Source: UBA7805 sp036146215 (lineage in GTDB: Bacteria > Planctomycetota > Planctomycetia > Pirellulales > UBA7805). Taken from it: DNA of 64,000 bases. Under the pieces are notes generated by a model. It had not been told where the DNA came from. It was given only the letters and a program-made list of their open reading frames with translations, and did not search any database. The stretch lies in NCBI GenBank assembly GCA_036146215.1, contig JAYYJN010000079.1, positions 1-64,000 of the forward strand, in the 5' to 3' direction. This document shows, piece by piece, positions 7,764-15,207 of this stretch; within the stretch, counting starts at the first letter, position 1; each line of letters opens with the position of its first letter. Made by a program: the position numbers and the translations under genes.

Positions 7764-9353
7764 TTGGCAAATTTAGAAAAAAAATGTGCTTTCGACAGAT
7801 CGCTGTGCAGGCGGTGGGGTCATTTATTCGTTTTGTGTTTATTGTGGGTTCTTGTGAAAACCGATTTATCGAGTGCCGCAGAGGAAGCCGGTTTTCAATC
7901 AATCTTTGATGGTAAAACCCTCAATGGCTGGTCGGCACCTGACATGCGCTATTGGTCGATACGGGATGGGGCTATCACGGCGGAGTCAAGTGAAGCTTTA
8001 CCTTGCAGACGCAATCAGTTTCTCGTGTGGCAACTCGGGTCCTTGGACGACTTCATCCTGCGCTTGAAATTTCGAATTACAGGTCCACCTGCTGCCAATT
8101 CAGGTATCCAATTCCGTTCCCAGATTGCGGAGGATGGACATGCCCTGGGTTATCAAGCCGATATTGATCGTGCCGGTACCTACCTGGGGCTCTTGTACGA
8201 TGAGCATGGTCGAGGCGTGCTGGCCAAAAGAGGCGAAAAAACAGTCATCGGTCCCGAGGGAAATCGTCAGACCACACCGCTTAAGGGGAAGCAGGCGAAG
8301 GTAGACCTTGATGGTTGGAATGACTATGAGATTATGGCCTGCGGTCCTCACATCACGTTGAAAATCAACGGGATCACCTCGGCCGAGGTGATCGACGAAG
8401 AAAAAACACAGCGTGATCTCTCGGGTAAACTGGCACTTCAGATTCACTCCGGACCCGCGATGACAATTCAGTTTAAGGATATCCGCTTGAAGCGTTTGCC
8501 CCTTTGCGGCGGTCGCAAAAAGGTCGTTTTACTTGCTGGTGCTCCATCGCATGCCAGCGGTGCTCACGAGTTTAACGCCGGGGTGAAACTTCTGGCAAAG
8601 AGATTAGAAGCGATTGATAGCCTTGCGGTTGCAAGTTATCACGACGGTGGCTGGCCGAAAGATCCTACGGCACTGCAAAACGCAGATGGATTGGTTGTCT
8701 ATGCAGACGGGTTGGGTGCGCACCCGCTGATGGGACATTTCGAGGAGATTGATCGGAAAACGCGGCAAGGAATGGGACTGATGTGCATGCACTATGCGGT
8801 CCATGTGGAACCGGGTGTGGCGGGTGATTGTTTCAAGAGATGGATCGGCGGATTTTACGAATCTGGTTACTCGACCAATCCTCATTGGATTGCCCGCATC
8901 GAACCGAATGCAGAGCATCCCGTCACGCAGTCTCAGACAACGGCAGATATTAATGATGAGTGGTACTTTTCAATCCGTTTTCCGGAAGATACCGCTATCA
9001 CGCCGCTGTTGCAGGCCGTGCCGGGCAAGCAAGCTCGCTCAAAGAATGGTTATCCACCGGTCCCCTACCCTCACATCCAGGCTGCGGATGGAAAAAAAGA
9101 GACTCTGATGTGGGGTTTAGAGCGACCTGATGGTGGACGCGGCATTGGATTTACGGGAGGTCACTGGCACCGTATCTGGGCACACGATCAGCAGCGTGAT
9201 GCAGTTTTAGCCGGCATTGTATGGGTCGCCGGTGGAGACGTTCCAACGCGCGGTATTTGCTCTGCGCCCGTGGGCCAACAAGAGCTTAACGTGCATCTCG
9301 ACCCCAAGCGTCCGCTTCAAGAGATTCAACTGCCGGAAGCTGTCCAGCAATAG
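7764..9353 (+). CDS. Secreted DUF1080-ThuA fusion protein
   Basis: An exported two-domain protein of 529 residues. After a signal segment (HLFVLCLLWVLVKTDLSSAA) comes a DUF1080 / 3-keto-disaccharide hydrolase-type concanavalin fold (FQSIFDGKTLNGWS to about 244), then a ThuA-like trehalose-utilisation domain from VVLLAGAPSHASGAHEF to about residue 485 with the family block MCMHYAVHVEPG. Both domains are common in planctomycete polysaccharide-breakdown genes, and ThuA relatives act in the 3-keto-sugar route. I chose the TTG at 7764 because a GAGG stands 7 bases ahead; an ATG at 7740 and a TTG at 7728 are alternatives. It starts 45 bases after the carbamoyltransferase stop, so co-transcription is likely though the functional link is unclear. 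Confidence 0.87.
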   Translation: MANLEKKCAFDRSLCRRWGHLFVLCLLWVLVKTDLSSAAEEAGFQSIFDGKTLNGWSAPDMRYWSIRDGAITAESSEALPCRRNQFLVWQLGSLDDFILRLKFRITGPPAANSGIQFRSQIAEDGHALGYQADIDRAGTYLGLLYDEHGRGVLAKRGEKTVIGPEGNRQTTPLKGKQAKVDLDGWNDYEIMACGPHITLKINGITSAEVIDEEKTQRDLSGKLALQIHSGPAMTIQFKDIRLKRLPLCGGRKKVVLLAGAPSHASGAHEFNAGVKLLAKRLEAIDSLAVASYHDGGWPKDPTALQNADGLVVYADGLGAHPLMGHFEEIDRKTRQGMGLMCMHYAVHVEPGVAGDCFKRWIGGFYESGYSTNPHWIARIEPNAEHPVTQSQTTADINDEWYFSIRFPEDTAITPLLQAVPGKQARSKNGYPPVPYPHIQAADGKKETLMWGLERPDGGRGIGFTGGHWHRIWAHDQQRDAVLAGIVWVAGGDVPTRGICSAPVGQQELNVHLDPKRPLQEIQLPEAVQQ

Positions 9354-9388
9354 CAATCTCATGGATTGCCGTAAAATGAAAGCGTTCG

Positions 9389-10192
9389 ATGCCCTCCAAA
9401 CCATTGCTTGAATTTAGAGAGGTGTCTTATGAGGTGTCGGGCTGTAAAATTCTGGATCGTGTAAGCTGGACACTCCGCGGCGATGAACATTGGGCTCTGC
9501 TGGGTCCGAATGGCAGTGGAAAGACAACCCTGCTACGGTTGGCGACAGGCTTCCTCTGGCCGAATGCCGGTGGGAGCATCTGGCGATGTGGTCGAGCCTG
9601 CAGCGATTTGAGAATTTTGCGGCAAAGTATCGGTTGGGTCGCTCAACATCTTACAAAGTTGGTTCCCCCGCATGAGCCGGCAATAGATACGGTACTCAGC
9701 GGACGTTTTGCCCAGTGGGGACTTCGCCCCGCAACTCGCTCTCGACTCACTGCAGAAGATCGAGAACGAGCTGCCGCGCAAATTGAAAAATTGGGAATGA
9801 CACCGTTTCGAAATCGCCACTTTGGTCATCTTTCGCAAGGGGAACAACAACGGATTTTGATTGCGAGGGCCCGCATGGCCGATCCCCTGCTGATTCTGCT
9901 CGATGAGCCATGCGCCGGACTGGATCCTGGAGCACGTGAACGACTACTGGAAGACTTACATGTCTGGATGACCGATTCACAATCTCCCCGTGTTATATTT
10001 GTCACCCACCATGTGGAAGAAATTCTTCCACCGATGGAGCACACCTTGGTTCTGAATCAAGGGAAGATTGCATGCAGTGGCCTGACCAAGAAAATGGTAA
10101 ACACCAAATTGCTCTCCGAGGTATTCCAAACCACTCCCTGCCGAATCGAGGTGGAGGGCGGACGCTATTGGCCCATCTGGAGCGATCAATAA
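9389..10192 (+). CDS. ABC transporter ATP-binding protein, orphan
   Basis: A 267-residue cytoplasmic ATPase. It has Walker A GPNGSGKTT near residue 40, Q-loop WVAQH, the ABC signature LSQGEQQR, Walker B LLILLDEP and the switch histidine in FVTHHVEEI. The overall look is like the YlmA/ModF branch of importer-type ATPases. No permease or binding protein lies beside it; the upstream gene ends 35 bases before and the downstream gene is convergent. It could therefore serve permeases encoded elsewhere or act without a membrane partner. The ATPase identity is certain, the transported substrate unknown. Confidence 0.9.
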   Translation: MPSKPLLEFREVSYEVSGCKILDRVSWTLRGDEHWALLGPNGSGKTTLLRLATGFLWPNAGGSIWRCGRACSDLRILRQSIGWVAQHLTKLVPPHEPAIDTVLSGRFAQWGLRPATRSRLTAEDRERAAAQIEKLGMTPFRNRHFGHLSQGEQQRILIARARMADPLLILLDEPCAGLDPGARERLLEDLHVWMTDSQSPRVIFVTHHVEEILPPMEHTLVLNQGKIACSGLTKKMVNTKLLSEVFQTTPCRIEVEGGRYWPIWSDQ

Positions 10193-10208
10193 TGATCGGT
10201 ATCACGCT

Positions 10209-11711
10209 TCATCGCGGCCGCGATGGCGAGAGACTGTCTGGCGGTCGTTGAAGATCGACAGCGGGTCTCTGATTCGTATTTAGATCGGCTTGATGTTTTT
10301 CAAATGCCGTTTGTAATCGTTTGACCACATCGGGATATTGTTCCGCAAGATTGGTTGTTTCTCCAATGTCGGCAACCGTGTCGTACAGTTGGACTGGATG
10401 TTTCGACAACAGCTTTACTTTTCGTGGTCGATCCTCATGCCGTGTTCCTTCTTGCCATGGATAGTATTTCCACTTTCCACTACGTACGGTACCCGGTCCA
10501 TGCAGCAGACAATATGTGTCATGTGGACTTTTAGCGCCATGCTTACCCTCCATTAGTGGCCAGATGTTGTGTCCATCAATTGGTTGGCTTGGTAGTTTTG
10601 CTCCCGCAAGAAAGGCAAGTGTCGGCAGAATATCAACGCTCGCTGCCACCTCGCGGCAAATACTTCCCGCAGGAATTTTTCCCTTCCATTGCATAACGGT
10701 CGGTTCACGAATACCACCGTCATACACGCTTCCTTTTCGGGATCGCAGCGGCAGCGAAGAACCGACTGCAGCTCCATTGTCGCTGGTGAAAATAATCAAT
10801 GTTTTTGCATCCAAACCAGCATGGTGAACGGCTTGGGTGATCTGACCCACTGACCAGTCAACTTCCTCGATCGCATCCCAGATGAGCCGATCAGTGCGTC
10901 CTGCAAATTCTTTCGAAACAGCTAAGGGTAGATGCACCATGGTATGCGGCAAATAAAGAAAAAAGGGGCCCCCTTTTGCTGCATCAATAAAACGCACGGC
11001 CTCTTCGGTATACCGCTTCGTGAGTGTTGCCTGATTTGCCGGATATTCAATGATTTCTTCATCACGCATTAACGGGACCCAATTCATGTGTTTTTGTCCT
11101 TTTTTCAACTGCTCTCGAGTGACCCCTTCTCGGAGAACAATCTCCTTGGACAGTTTGTTCGCAGGGTCAATCCACATGTCATTGCTATATGGAATGCCGT
11201 AATACGAATCGAATCCTTGCATCGTGGGTAAGCAGGGCGGTAAATGCCCAAGATGCCATTTTCCGATGCAAGTCGTGCGATAGCCGATTGCTCGTAGCAT
11301 TTCTGCAATCGTCACTTCATCCGGATGAAGTCCCTGTGTACTGTGCGGAAACAGCACCGCATCCATATTGAGTCTTTGGTAGTGTGTGCCGGTCATCAGC
11401 GCGGTGCGCGATCCCGAACAAACCGGACATCCCACGTAAAAATCGGTAAAACGCATGCCGTTGCGGGCCATTTCATCAAGATGCGGTGTGCGCGGACCAC
11501 TCGCACCGTTGAAGCCTACATCGCCATAGCCCAGATCATCGATGAAAATTAAAATGACATTAGGCGTTTCATGCGACGATGTTGGGATGTCGCTGGTGTC
11601 CGCGGCAATAACAAGACTGCCCCATCCAATATTCGATGATAGTACTGCTGTCAGTAGTAGAGCTCTGAACTGCATGGATGGCCGAGGCGATGATAAAAGC
11701 GGGTCGGTCAT
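10209..11711 (-). CDS. Secreted arylsulfatase-family sulfatase
   Basis: A 500-residue exported alkaline-phosphatase-superfamily sulfatase. It opens with a signal sequence (FRALLLTAVLSSNIGWGSLVIAA) and then the metal-binding block PNVILIFIDDLGYGD. The formylglycine site is CSGSRTALMTG (Cys98), which would need oxidation of the cysteine by a maturase; the third position is Gly instead of the usual Pro or Ala. GKWHLGH and ITQAVHHAGLDAKTLIIFTSDNG are further family blocks. Such enzymes remove sulfate from marine algal or animal polysaccharides. The ATG at 11711 was used; an ATG at 11675 would place the signal peptide at the very start and is a good alternative. It is convergent with the ABC ATPase gene. 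Confidence 0.93.
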   Translation of the reverse strand: MTDPLLSSPRPSMQFRALLLTAVLSSNIGWGSLVIAADTSDIPTSSHETPNVILIFIDDLGYGDVGFNGASGPRTPHLDEMARNGMRFTDFYVGCPVCSGSRTALMTGTHYQRLNMDAVLFPHSTQGLHPDEVTIAEMLRAIGYRTTCIGKWHLGHLPPCLPTMQGFDSYYGIPYSNDMWIDPANKLSKEIVLREGVTREQLKKGQKHMNWVPLMRDEEIIEYPANQATLTKRYTEEAVRFIDAAKGGPFFLYLPHTMVHLPLAVSKEFAGRTDRLIWDAIEEVDWSVGQITQAVHHAGLDAKTLIIFTSDNGAAVGSSLPLRSRKGSVYDGGIREPTVMQWKGKIPAGSICREVAASVDILPTLAFLAGAKLPSQPIDGHNIWPLMEGKHGAKSPHDTYCLLHGPGTVRSGKWKYYPWQEGTRHEDRPRKVKLLSKHPVQLYDTVADIGETTNLAEQYPDVVKRLQTAFEKHQADLNTNQRPAVDLQRPPDSLSPSRPR

Positions 11712-11919
11712 GAAAGTATTCCGTGGTCTAACAAGGAGCGTAAGGAGCTGATATAGCGTTTACATAAGTCGTTCTCTGTTCCCCGATCGCTCTGTATCTT
11801 AACCGCAAGCAAAGGTCATGAAAGGTGTTGGATGTGGGCCCCTCATCGAACTGCCCTTGTTGAAAGAATAGTCATTTTCTACAAGCCAAGCCGGGAAAGA
11901 TCCGTGTAGGGGACCATTC

Positions 11920-12321
11920 ATGTCACGGCATAAACCGTCACCGATTTTACAGAAACCATTGATCCACCGCCTGTTTGCTAGATCATTTCGTGCACTGCTT
12001 GTTTGGTGCCCTCTATTGATCGCACTCGGGTTTATGGTCGATCAATCCCAACTCCAGCAGGTCGCGGGCGATCCGCAGCAATCCCGATCAGTCCGCAAGC
12101 TTGCGGAACTTCGCGCCCAATTGACGGTGGGTCTTTTGCCGGCCTCTCCAGTACAGGAAGCCTTTCTAGACAAGGTGGTCGCTCATGTAGCCCGCGGGAC
12201 CCTTTCGCTAGAAATGGTACAAGGGACCTTTGTCTGGGCATGCGACCAGGCGGATTGGGCCTACCCTTATTTCGAACAGGCGCTCCGGAAGCGGGCACGC
12301 CGCGTTGGAGTGCAGCTCTGA
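11920..12321 (+). CDS. Small exported protein of unknown function
   Basis: A 133-residue protein that I do not recognise. A basic N-terminus (LIHRLFARSFRA) leads into one hydrophobic stretch (LLVWCPLLIALGFMV), suggesting a signal anchor, followed by a soluble helical part with ELRAQLTVGLLPASPVQEAF and ending in a very basic tail (ALRKRARRVGVQL). A TAGGGGACC stretch precedes the ATG at 11920, fitting a ribosome site. It is convergent with rpsD, 35 bases away. Codon pattern matches its neighbours and the other frames make poorer proteins, so I take it as real, but no function can be given. Confidence 0.68.
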   Translation: MSRHKPSPILQKPLIHRLFARSFRALLVWCPLLIALGFMVDQSQLQQVAGDPQQSRSVRKLAELRAQLTVGLLPASPVQEAFLDKVVAHVARGTLSLEMVQGTFVWACDQADWAYPYFEQALRKRARRVGVQL

Positions 12322-12356
12322 TCGGGTATTCAGTCGCCTCGCCCCAAACGGGTCGC

Positions 12357-12965
12357 TTAGCGGGACATGAATTCGACCACGAGGTTTTCATCTACCGGTA
12401 GACTAATGTCCGCGCGGCCAGGTTGTTGCTGGACTGTAATCCGCAAAGTTTCTGTATCGACGGTCAACCAATCACATGGTTCGCCTTCAGACTCTTTTTC
12501 CATGTGGTGATATAACTGCAATATATTTTTACGGTTTCGTACTTGGATCACATCACCGGGGCGGACGTGATAAGAGGGTTTATTCGTTCGCCTTCCATTG
12601 ACGAGAAAATGTCCGTGTACGATTCCCTGTCGAGCTTGCGGTCGCGTGCGGGTTAAACATGCTTTGCGGACCACATTGTCGAGACGGCACTCGAGAAATG
12701 ATAACAACAGTTCCCCGGTTCGCCCCGGTTTCCGTGAGAGGCTAGCGAAGTAACGTCGCAACTGTCGCTCGCCGATGCCGTAGAAGTGCTTGATCTTCTG
12801 CTTTTCAACCAGACCTTGACCATAGGTCGACAGCTTGCGGGGTCGAGTGTGCATCCCCGGTGGCTCGGGGCGTCGATCAAAGGCACGAACTGCGCCTCCG
12901 CTTTCGTAGATCTGCGCACCCAAGCGGCGATTAATTTTCCCTTTTGCGTCTCGATAACGCGCCAT
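12357..12965 (-). CDS. rpsD: 30S ribosomal protein S4
   Basis: Primary assembly protein that binds 16S rRNA in the small ribosomal subunit. The 202-residue sequence is typical: MARYRDAKGKINRRLG at the start, PPGMHTRPRKLSTYG, EKQKIKHFYGIGERQLRRYF, the S4 RNA-binding domain ECRLDNVVRKA through ARQGIVHGHFLVNGRR, and the ending ISLPVDENLVVEFMSR. The N-terminal zinc-ribbon cysteines found in some bacterial S4 proteins are absent (the cysteine-free type). AAAGGAGAC stands just ahead of the ATG at 12965. The gene is alone and not in a ribosomal-protein operon with rpsK/rpsM/rpoA. S4 often represses its own mRNA, but no leader structure that I could confirm is visible. Confidence 0.97.
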   Translation of the reverse strand: MARYRDAKGKINRRLGAQIYESGGAVRAFDRRPEPPGMHTRPRKLSTYGQGLVEKQKIKHFYGIGERQLRRYFASLSRKPGRTGELLLSFLECRLDNVVRKACLTRTRPQARQGIVHGHFLVNGRRTNKPSYHVRPGDVIQVRNRKNILQLYHHMEKESEGEPCDWLTVDTETLRITVQQQPGRADISLPVDENLVVEFMSR

Positions 12966-13266
12966 AACGATGTCTCCTTTGTTTGAAAAAAATCACAATC
13001 CGGGAATACCGAATTGCTGGGTGATCACCGCATCGCTTGCCGGAAATCAATCACCCGTGGAGGTTTTCTGTAACCCTCCATGATGAGCGAATTGAGAATC
13101 TTTTCAAGTGGGATAGGCCGGGGAATGTGTGAAGGCGTCGCCAACGTAAAAATGCGACCGGTCCGGGTTGTCGGCTTGAAAAATGTGTAAAATGCCCACT
13201 TTGATCGGGGAATCCGTGGGAGAGGTTCTCCCGGGTATGACGGTCTTCTGAGTGAGACATGCACCG
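12966..13266. other. Divergent rpsD-mutY intergenic region with small inverted repeats
   Basis: About 300 bases without a gene between the rpsD start (minus) and mutY (plus). Two short perfect inverted repeats are visible: TGGAGG 13058-13063 with CCTCCA 13075-13080, and GGGAGA 13218-13223 with TCTCCC 13227-13232, the second about 20-35 bases before the possible mutY starts. They could be transcript hairpins or operator sites; neither is followed by a T-run. I see no convincing promoter hexamers and no tRNA. Confidence 0.3.
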
Positions 13267-14373
13267 ATGCAATCTTTTATGACCGCCTCGTGGCGGCAAA
13301 CATTCAGACGTCGGCTAAAAGCATGGTATACCCGCCAGGCTCGAGACTTACCTTGGCGACGGACACAAGATCCGTATCGAATCTGGGTCAGCGAAATCAT
13401 GCTTCAGCAAACCCAGGTTAAAACGGTGATTCCCTACTACGAGCGATTTTGCGACCGATTTCCACAACTCAGCGATTTGGCAGAAGCAGAGGAAGCGGAG
13501 GTTTTGCAACTTTGGGAAGGGCTGGGCTACTATCGACGTGGAAGACAACTCCATGCTGCGGCCAAAAAAGTCGAGACAGAACTTGGAGGAGTTTTGCCGA
13601 CTTCCCGGAAAGAACTGCAGCGACTTCCGGGCATCGGGCGATATACAGCAGCCGCTATTTTATCTTTCGCATTCGATCAAACGGAGCCTATTTTAGAGGC
13701 CAATACGATCCGCTTGCTGGCGCGATTGGCGGCGCTTCGATCTGAGGTTTCATCGTCAAAATCTCAGGAAACACTCTGGTCTCTCTCAGAGAACCTAATA
13801 CCTAGAAAACACGTCGGACAATTCAATCAAGCTTTGATGGAATTAGGAAGCCTCATTTGCATCCCGAAATCCCCTCGATGTGAGGAATGCCCTGTGGCCG
13901 ATCTTTGTCTGGCTCGTCAGAAAAAACTCACCGCAGATATTCCGGTGATGCGGCCTCGGGAAACGATCGAAAAAATTCGTGAGGCGTTAGTGTTGATTTG
14001 TCGCAAGCAACGATTTTTGATTCGCCAGTGCGGGCCGGACGAACGGTGGTCAGGCCTCTGGGATTTTCCCAGGATGCGGTTGGATCAAAAGAATCCATCG
14101 GCTGTCGCCTCACAGATTATCGACGGAGTCCGCGACTTGACTGGCTACACAGTGTCGCCTGGAAATCGCATAAAAACACTCAAGCATTCGGTGACTCGAT
14201 ATCAGATTACGCTGGATTGCTATGCGGCGACGATCGCGTCGTCACGACGCAAACAGGGGAACCTCACCCCGCATCGCTGGGTCCGTGCGGCTGAATTGAG
14301 CGATGTGCCCCTGAGCGTGACAGGACGTAAAATCGCTCGCTATCTGTCAGCGCATCCCACCTTGGAGTTGTAG
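13267..14373 (+). CDS. mutY: A/G-specific adenine DNA glycosylase
   Basis: Base-excision repair enzyme that removes adenine mispaired with 8-oxoguanine. In the 368-residue protein the catalytic Glu lies in WVSEIMLQQTQV, the helix-hairpin-helix is LPGIGRYTAAAIL, and the 4Fe-4S cysteines follow the expected C-x6-C-x2-C-x5-C spacing (Cys198, 205, 208, 214). A C-terminal NUDIX-like domain with the 8-oxoG-recognition region (about 235-360, including WSGLWDFPR) is present. The second catalytic acid, Asp in PILDGN of E. coli MutY, is Glu144 here (PILEAN). Start codons GTG 13252, ATG 13267 and ATG 13279 are all possible; all lie before the conserved LPWR block. A short inverted repeat sits just upstream. 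Confidence 0.93.
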   Translation: MQSFMTASWRQTFRRRLKAWYTRQARDLPWRRTQDPYRIWVSEIMLQQTQVKTVIPYYERFCDRFPQLSDLAEAEEAEVLQLWEGLGYYRRGRQLHAAAKKVETELGGVLPTSRKELQRLPGIGRYTAAAILSFAFDQTEPILEANTIRLLARLAALRSEVSSSKSQETLWSLSENLIPRKHVGQFNQALMELGSLICIPKSPRCEECPVADLCLARQKKLTADIPVMRPRETIEKIREALVLICRKQRFLIRQCGPDERWSGLWDFPRMRLDQKNPSAVASQIIDGVRDLTGYTVSPGNRIKTLKHSVTRYQITLDCYAATIASSRRKQGNLTPHRWVRAAELSDVPLSVTGRKIARYLSAHPTLEL

Positions 14374-14486
14374 TGAGTTGTAGGGAGGTGTTGAGATGAA
14401 CGTTTTGGACTTGTCGCCTCGCGGCAGCGCGTTATCATCGATTCGCAGGGGTACTTCCGTGAACAAGCGTATTGCAGGTGATTGGC

Positions 14487-15161
14487 ATGCTTTTGCTTCA
14501 AGATGTCCGGAAAGCTTACTTAGAGCCGGATGGGACCCGGTTGCCGATACTCCACATTCGGCAATTTCAGGTCGACCGGGGGGAGCAGATGCTGCTGGTC
14601 GGCCGGAGTGGCAGTGGTAAAACCACCCTGCTGCATGTGATTGCGGGGATCACCAAGCCGGATTCAGGAATCGTCGAGATTGATGGAAGAGATATTACCC
14701 AACTGTCTGAAGCGGTGCGTGACCGATTCCGTGCCGACAAAATGGGCTACGTGTTTCAAACATTTAATCTCCTACCTGGTTTCAGTGCGCTGGAAAATGT
14801 CTGCTTAGGAATGGCTTTCACGCGCAACGCTGCCGATGCCGACCGCGCGCGCGAGTTGCTCAAGCGTGTTGGACTTGAGCATCGACTGTCGCACCGCCCT
14901 GCGGCACTTTCGGTGGGTGAACAGCAACGGGTGGCAGTTGCTCGAGCATTGGCAAACAAACCTCAGTTACTTTTGGCAGATGAACCCACTGCAAATGTGG
15001 ATGCCGGACATCAACAACAGATTGTCGATTTGATTCGCGAGACATGTCGCGAAGAGAATGTGGCTCTGGTGATGGTGACTCACACTGCGGAGATTCGTGC
15101 ACAATTTGATCGAGTCGATGAATTATCGGACATCAATCAAGTCGAGCATAGTGTTGTATAG
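14487..15161 (+). CDS. ABC transporter ATPase, LolD/MacB type
   Basis: A 224-residue ATPase that pairs with the FtsX-type permease 46 bases downstream. Walker A GRSGSGKTTLLH, Q-loop YVFQTFNLLPGFSALENV, signature LSVGEQQRVAVARAL, Walker B LLLADEPTANVD and switch His in VMVTHT are all intact. The FNLLPGFSALENV stretch is typical of the LolD/MacB/FtsE group, which drives extraction of lipoproteins or movement of substrates between membrane and periplasm rather than ordinary import. I chose the ATG at 14487, preceded at 6-7 bases by AGGTG; a TTG at 14472 would add five residues. It is the first gene of a six-gene locus reaching 20855. Confidence 0.93.
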   Translation: MLLLQDVRKAYLEPDGTRLPILHIRQFQVDRGEQMLLVGRSGSGKTTLLHVIAGITKPDSGIVEIDGRDITQLSEAVRDRFRADKMGYVFQTFNLLPGFSALENVCLGMAFTRNAADADRARELLKRVGLEHRLSHRPAALSVGEQQRVAVARALANKPQLLLADEPTANVDAGHQQQIVDLIRETCREENVALVMVTHTAEIRAQFDRVDELSDINQVEHSVV

Positions 15162-15207
15162 ACCATTTCTTCACACCCTTAGGCGGGCAAAGATTGCGAG
15201 TTGAACG

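Noticed and set aside
12003..12401. Open frames on both strands overlapping the small protein at 11920-12321
   Set aside because: They have Pro/Arg-rich unlikely composition, whereas the frame at 11920 has a signal anchor and ribosome site.
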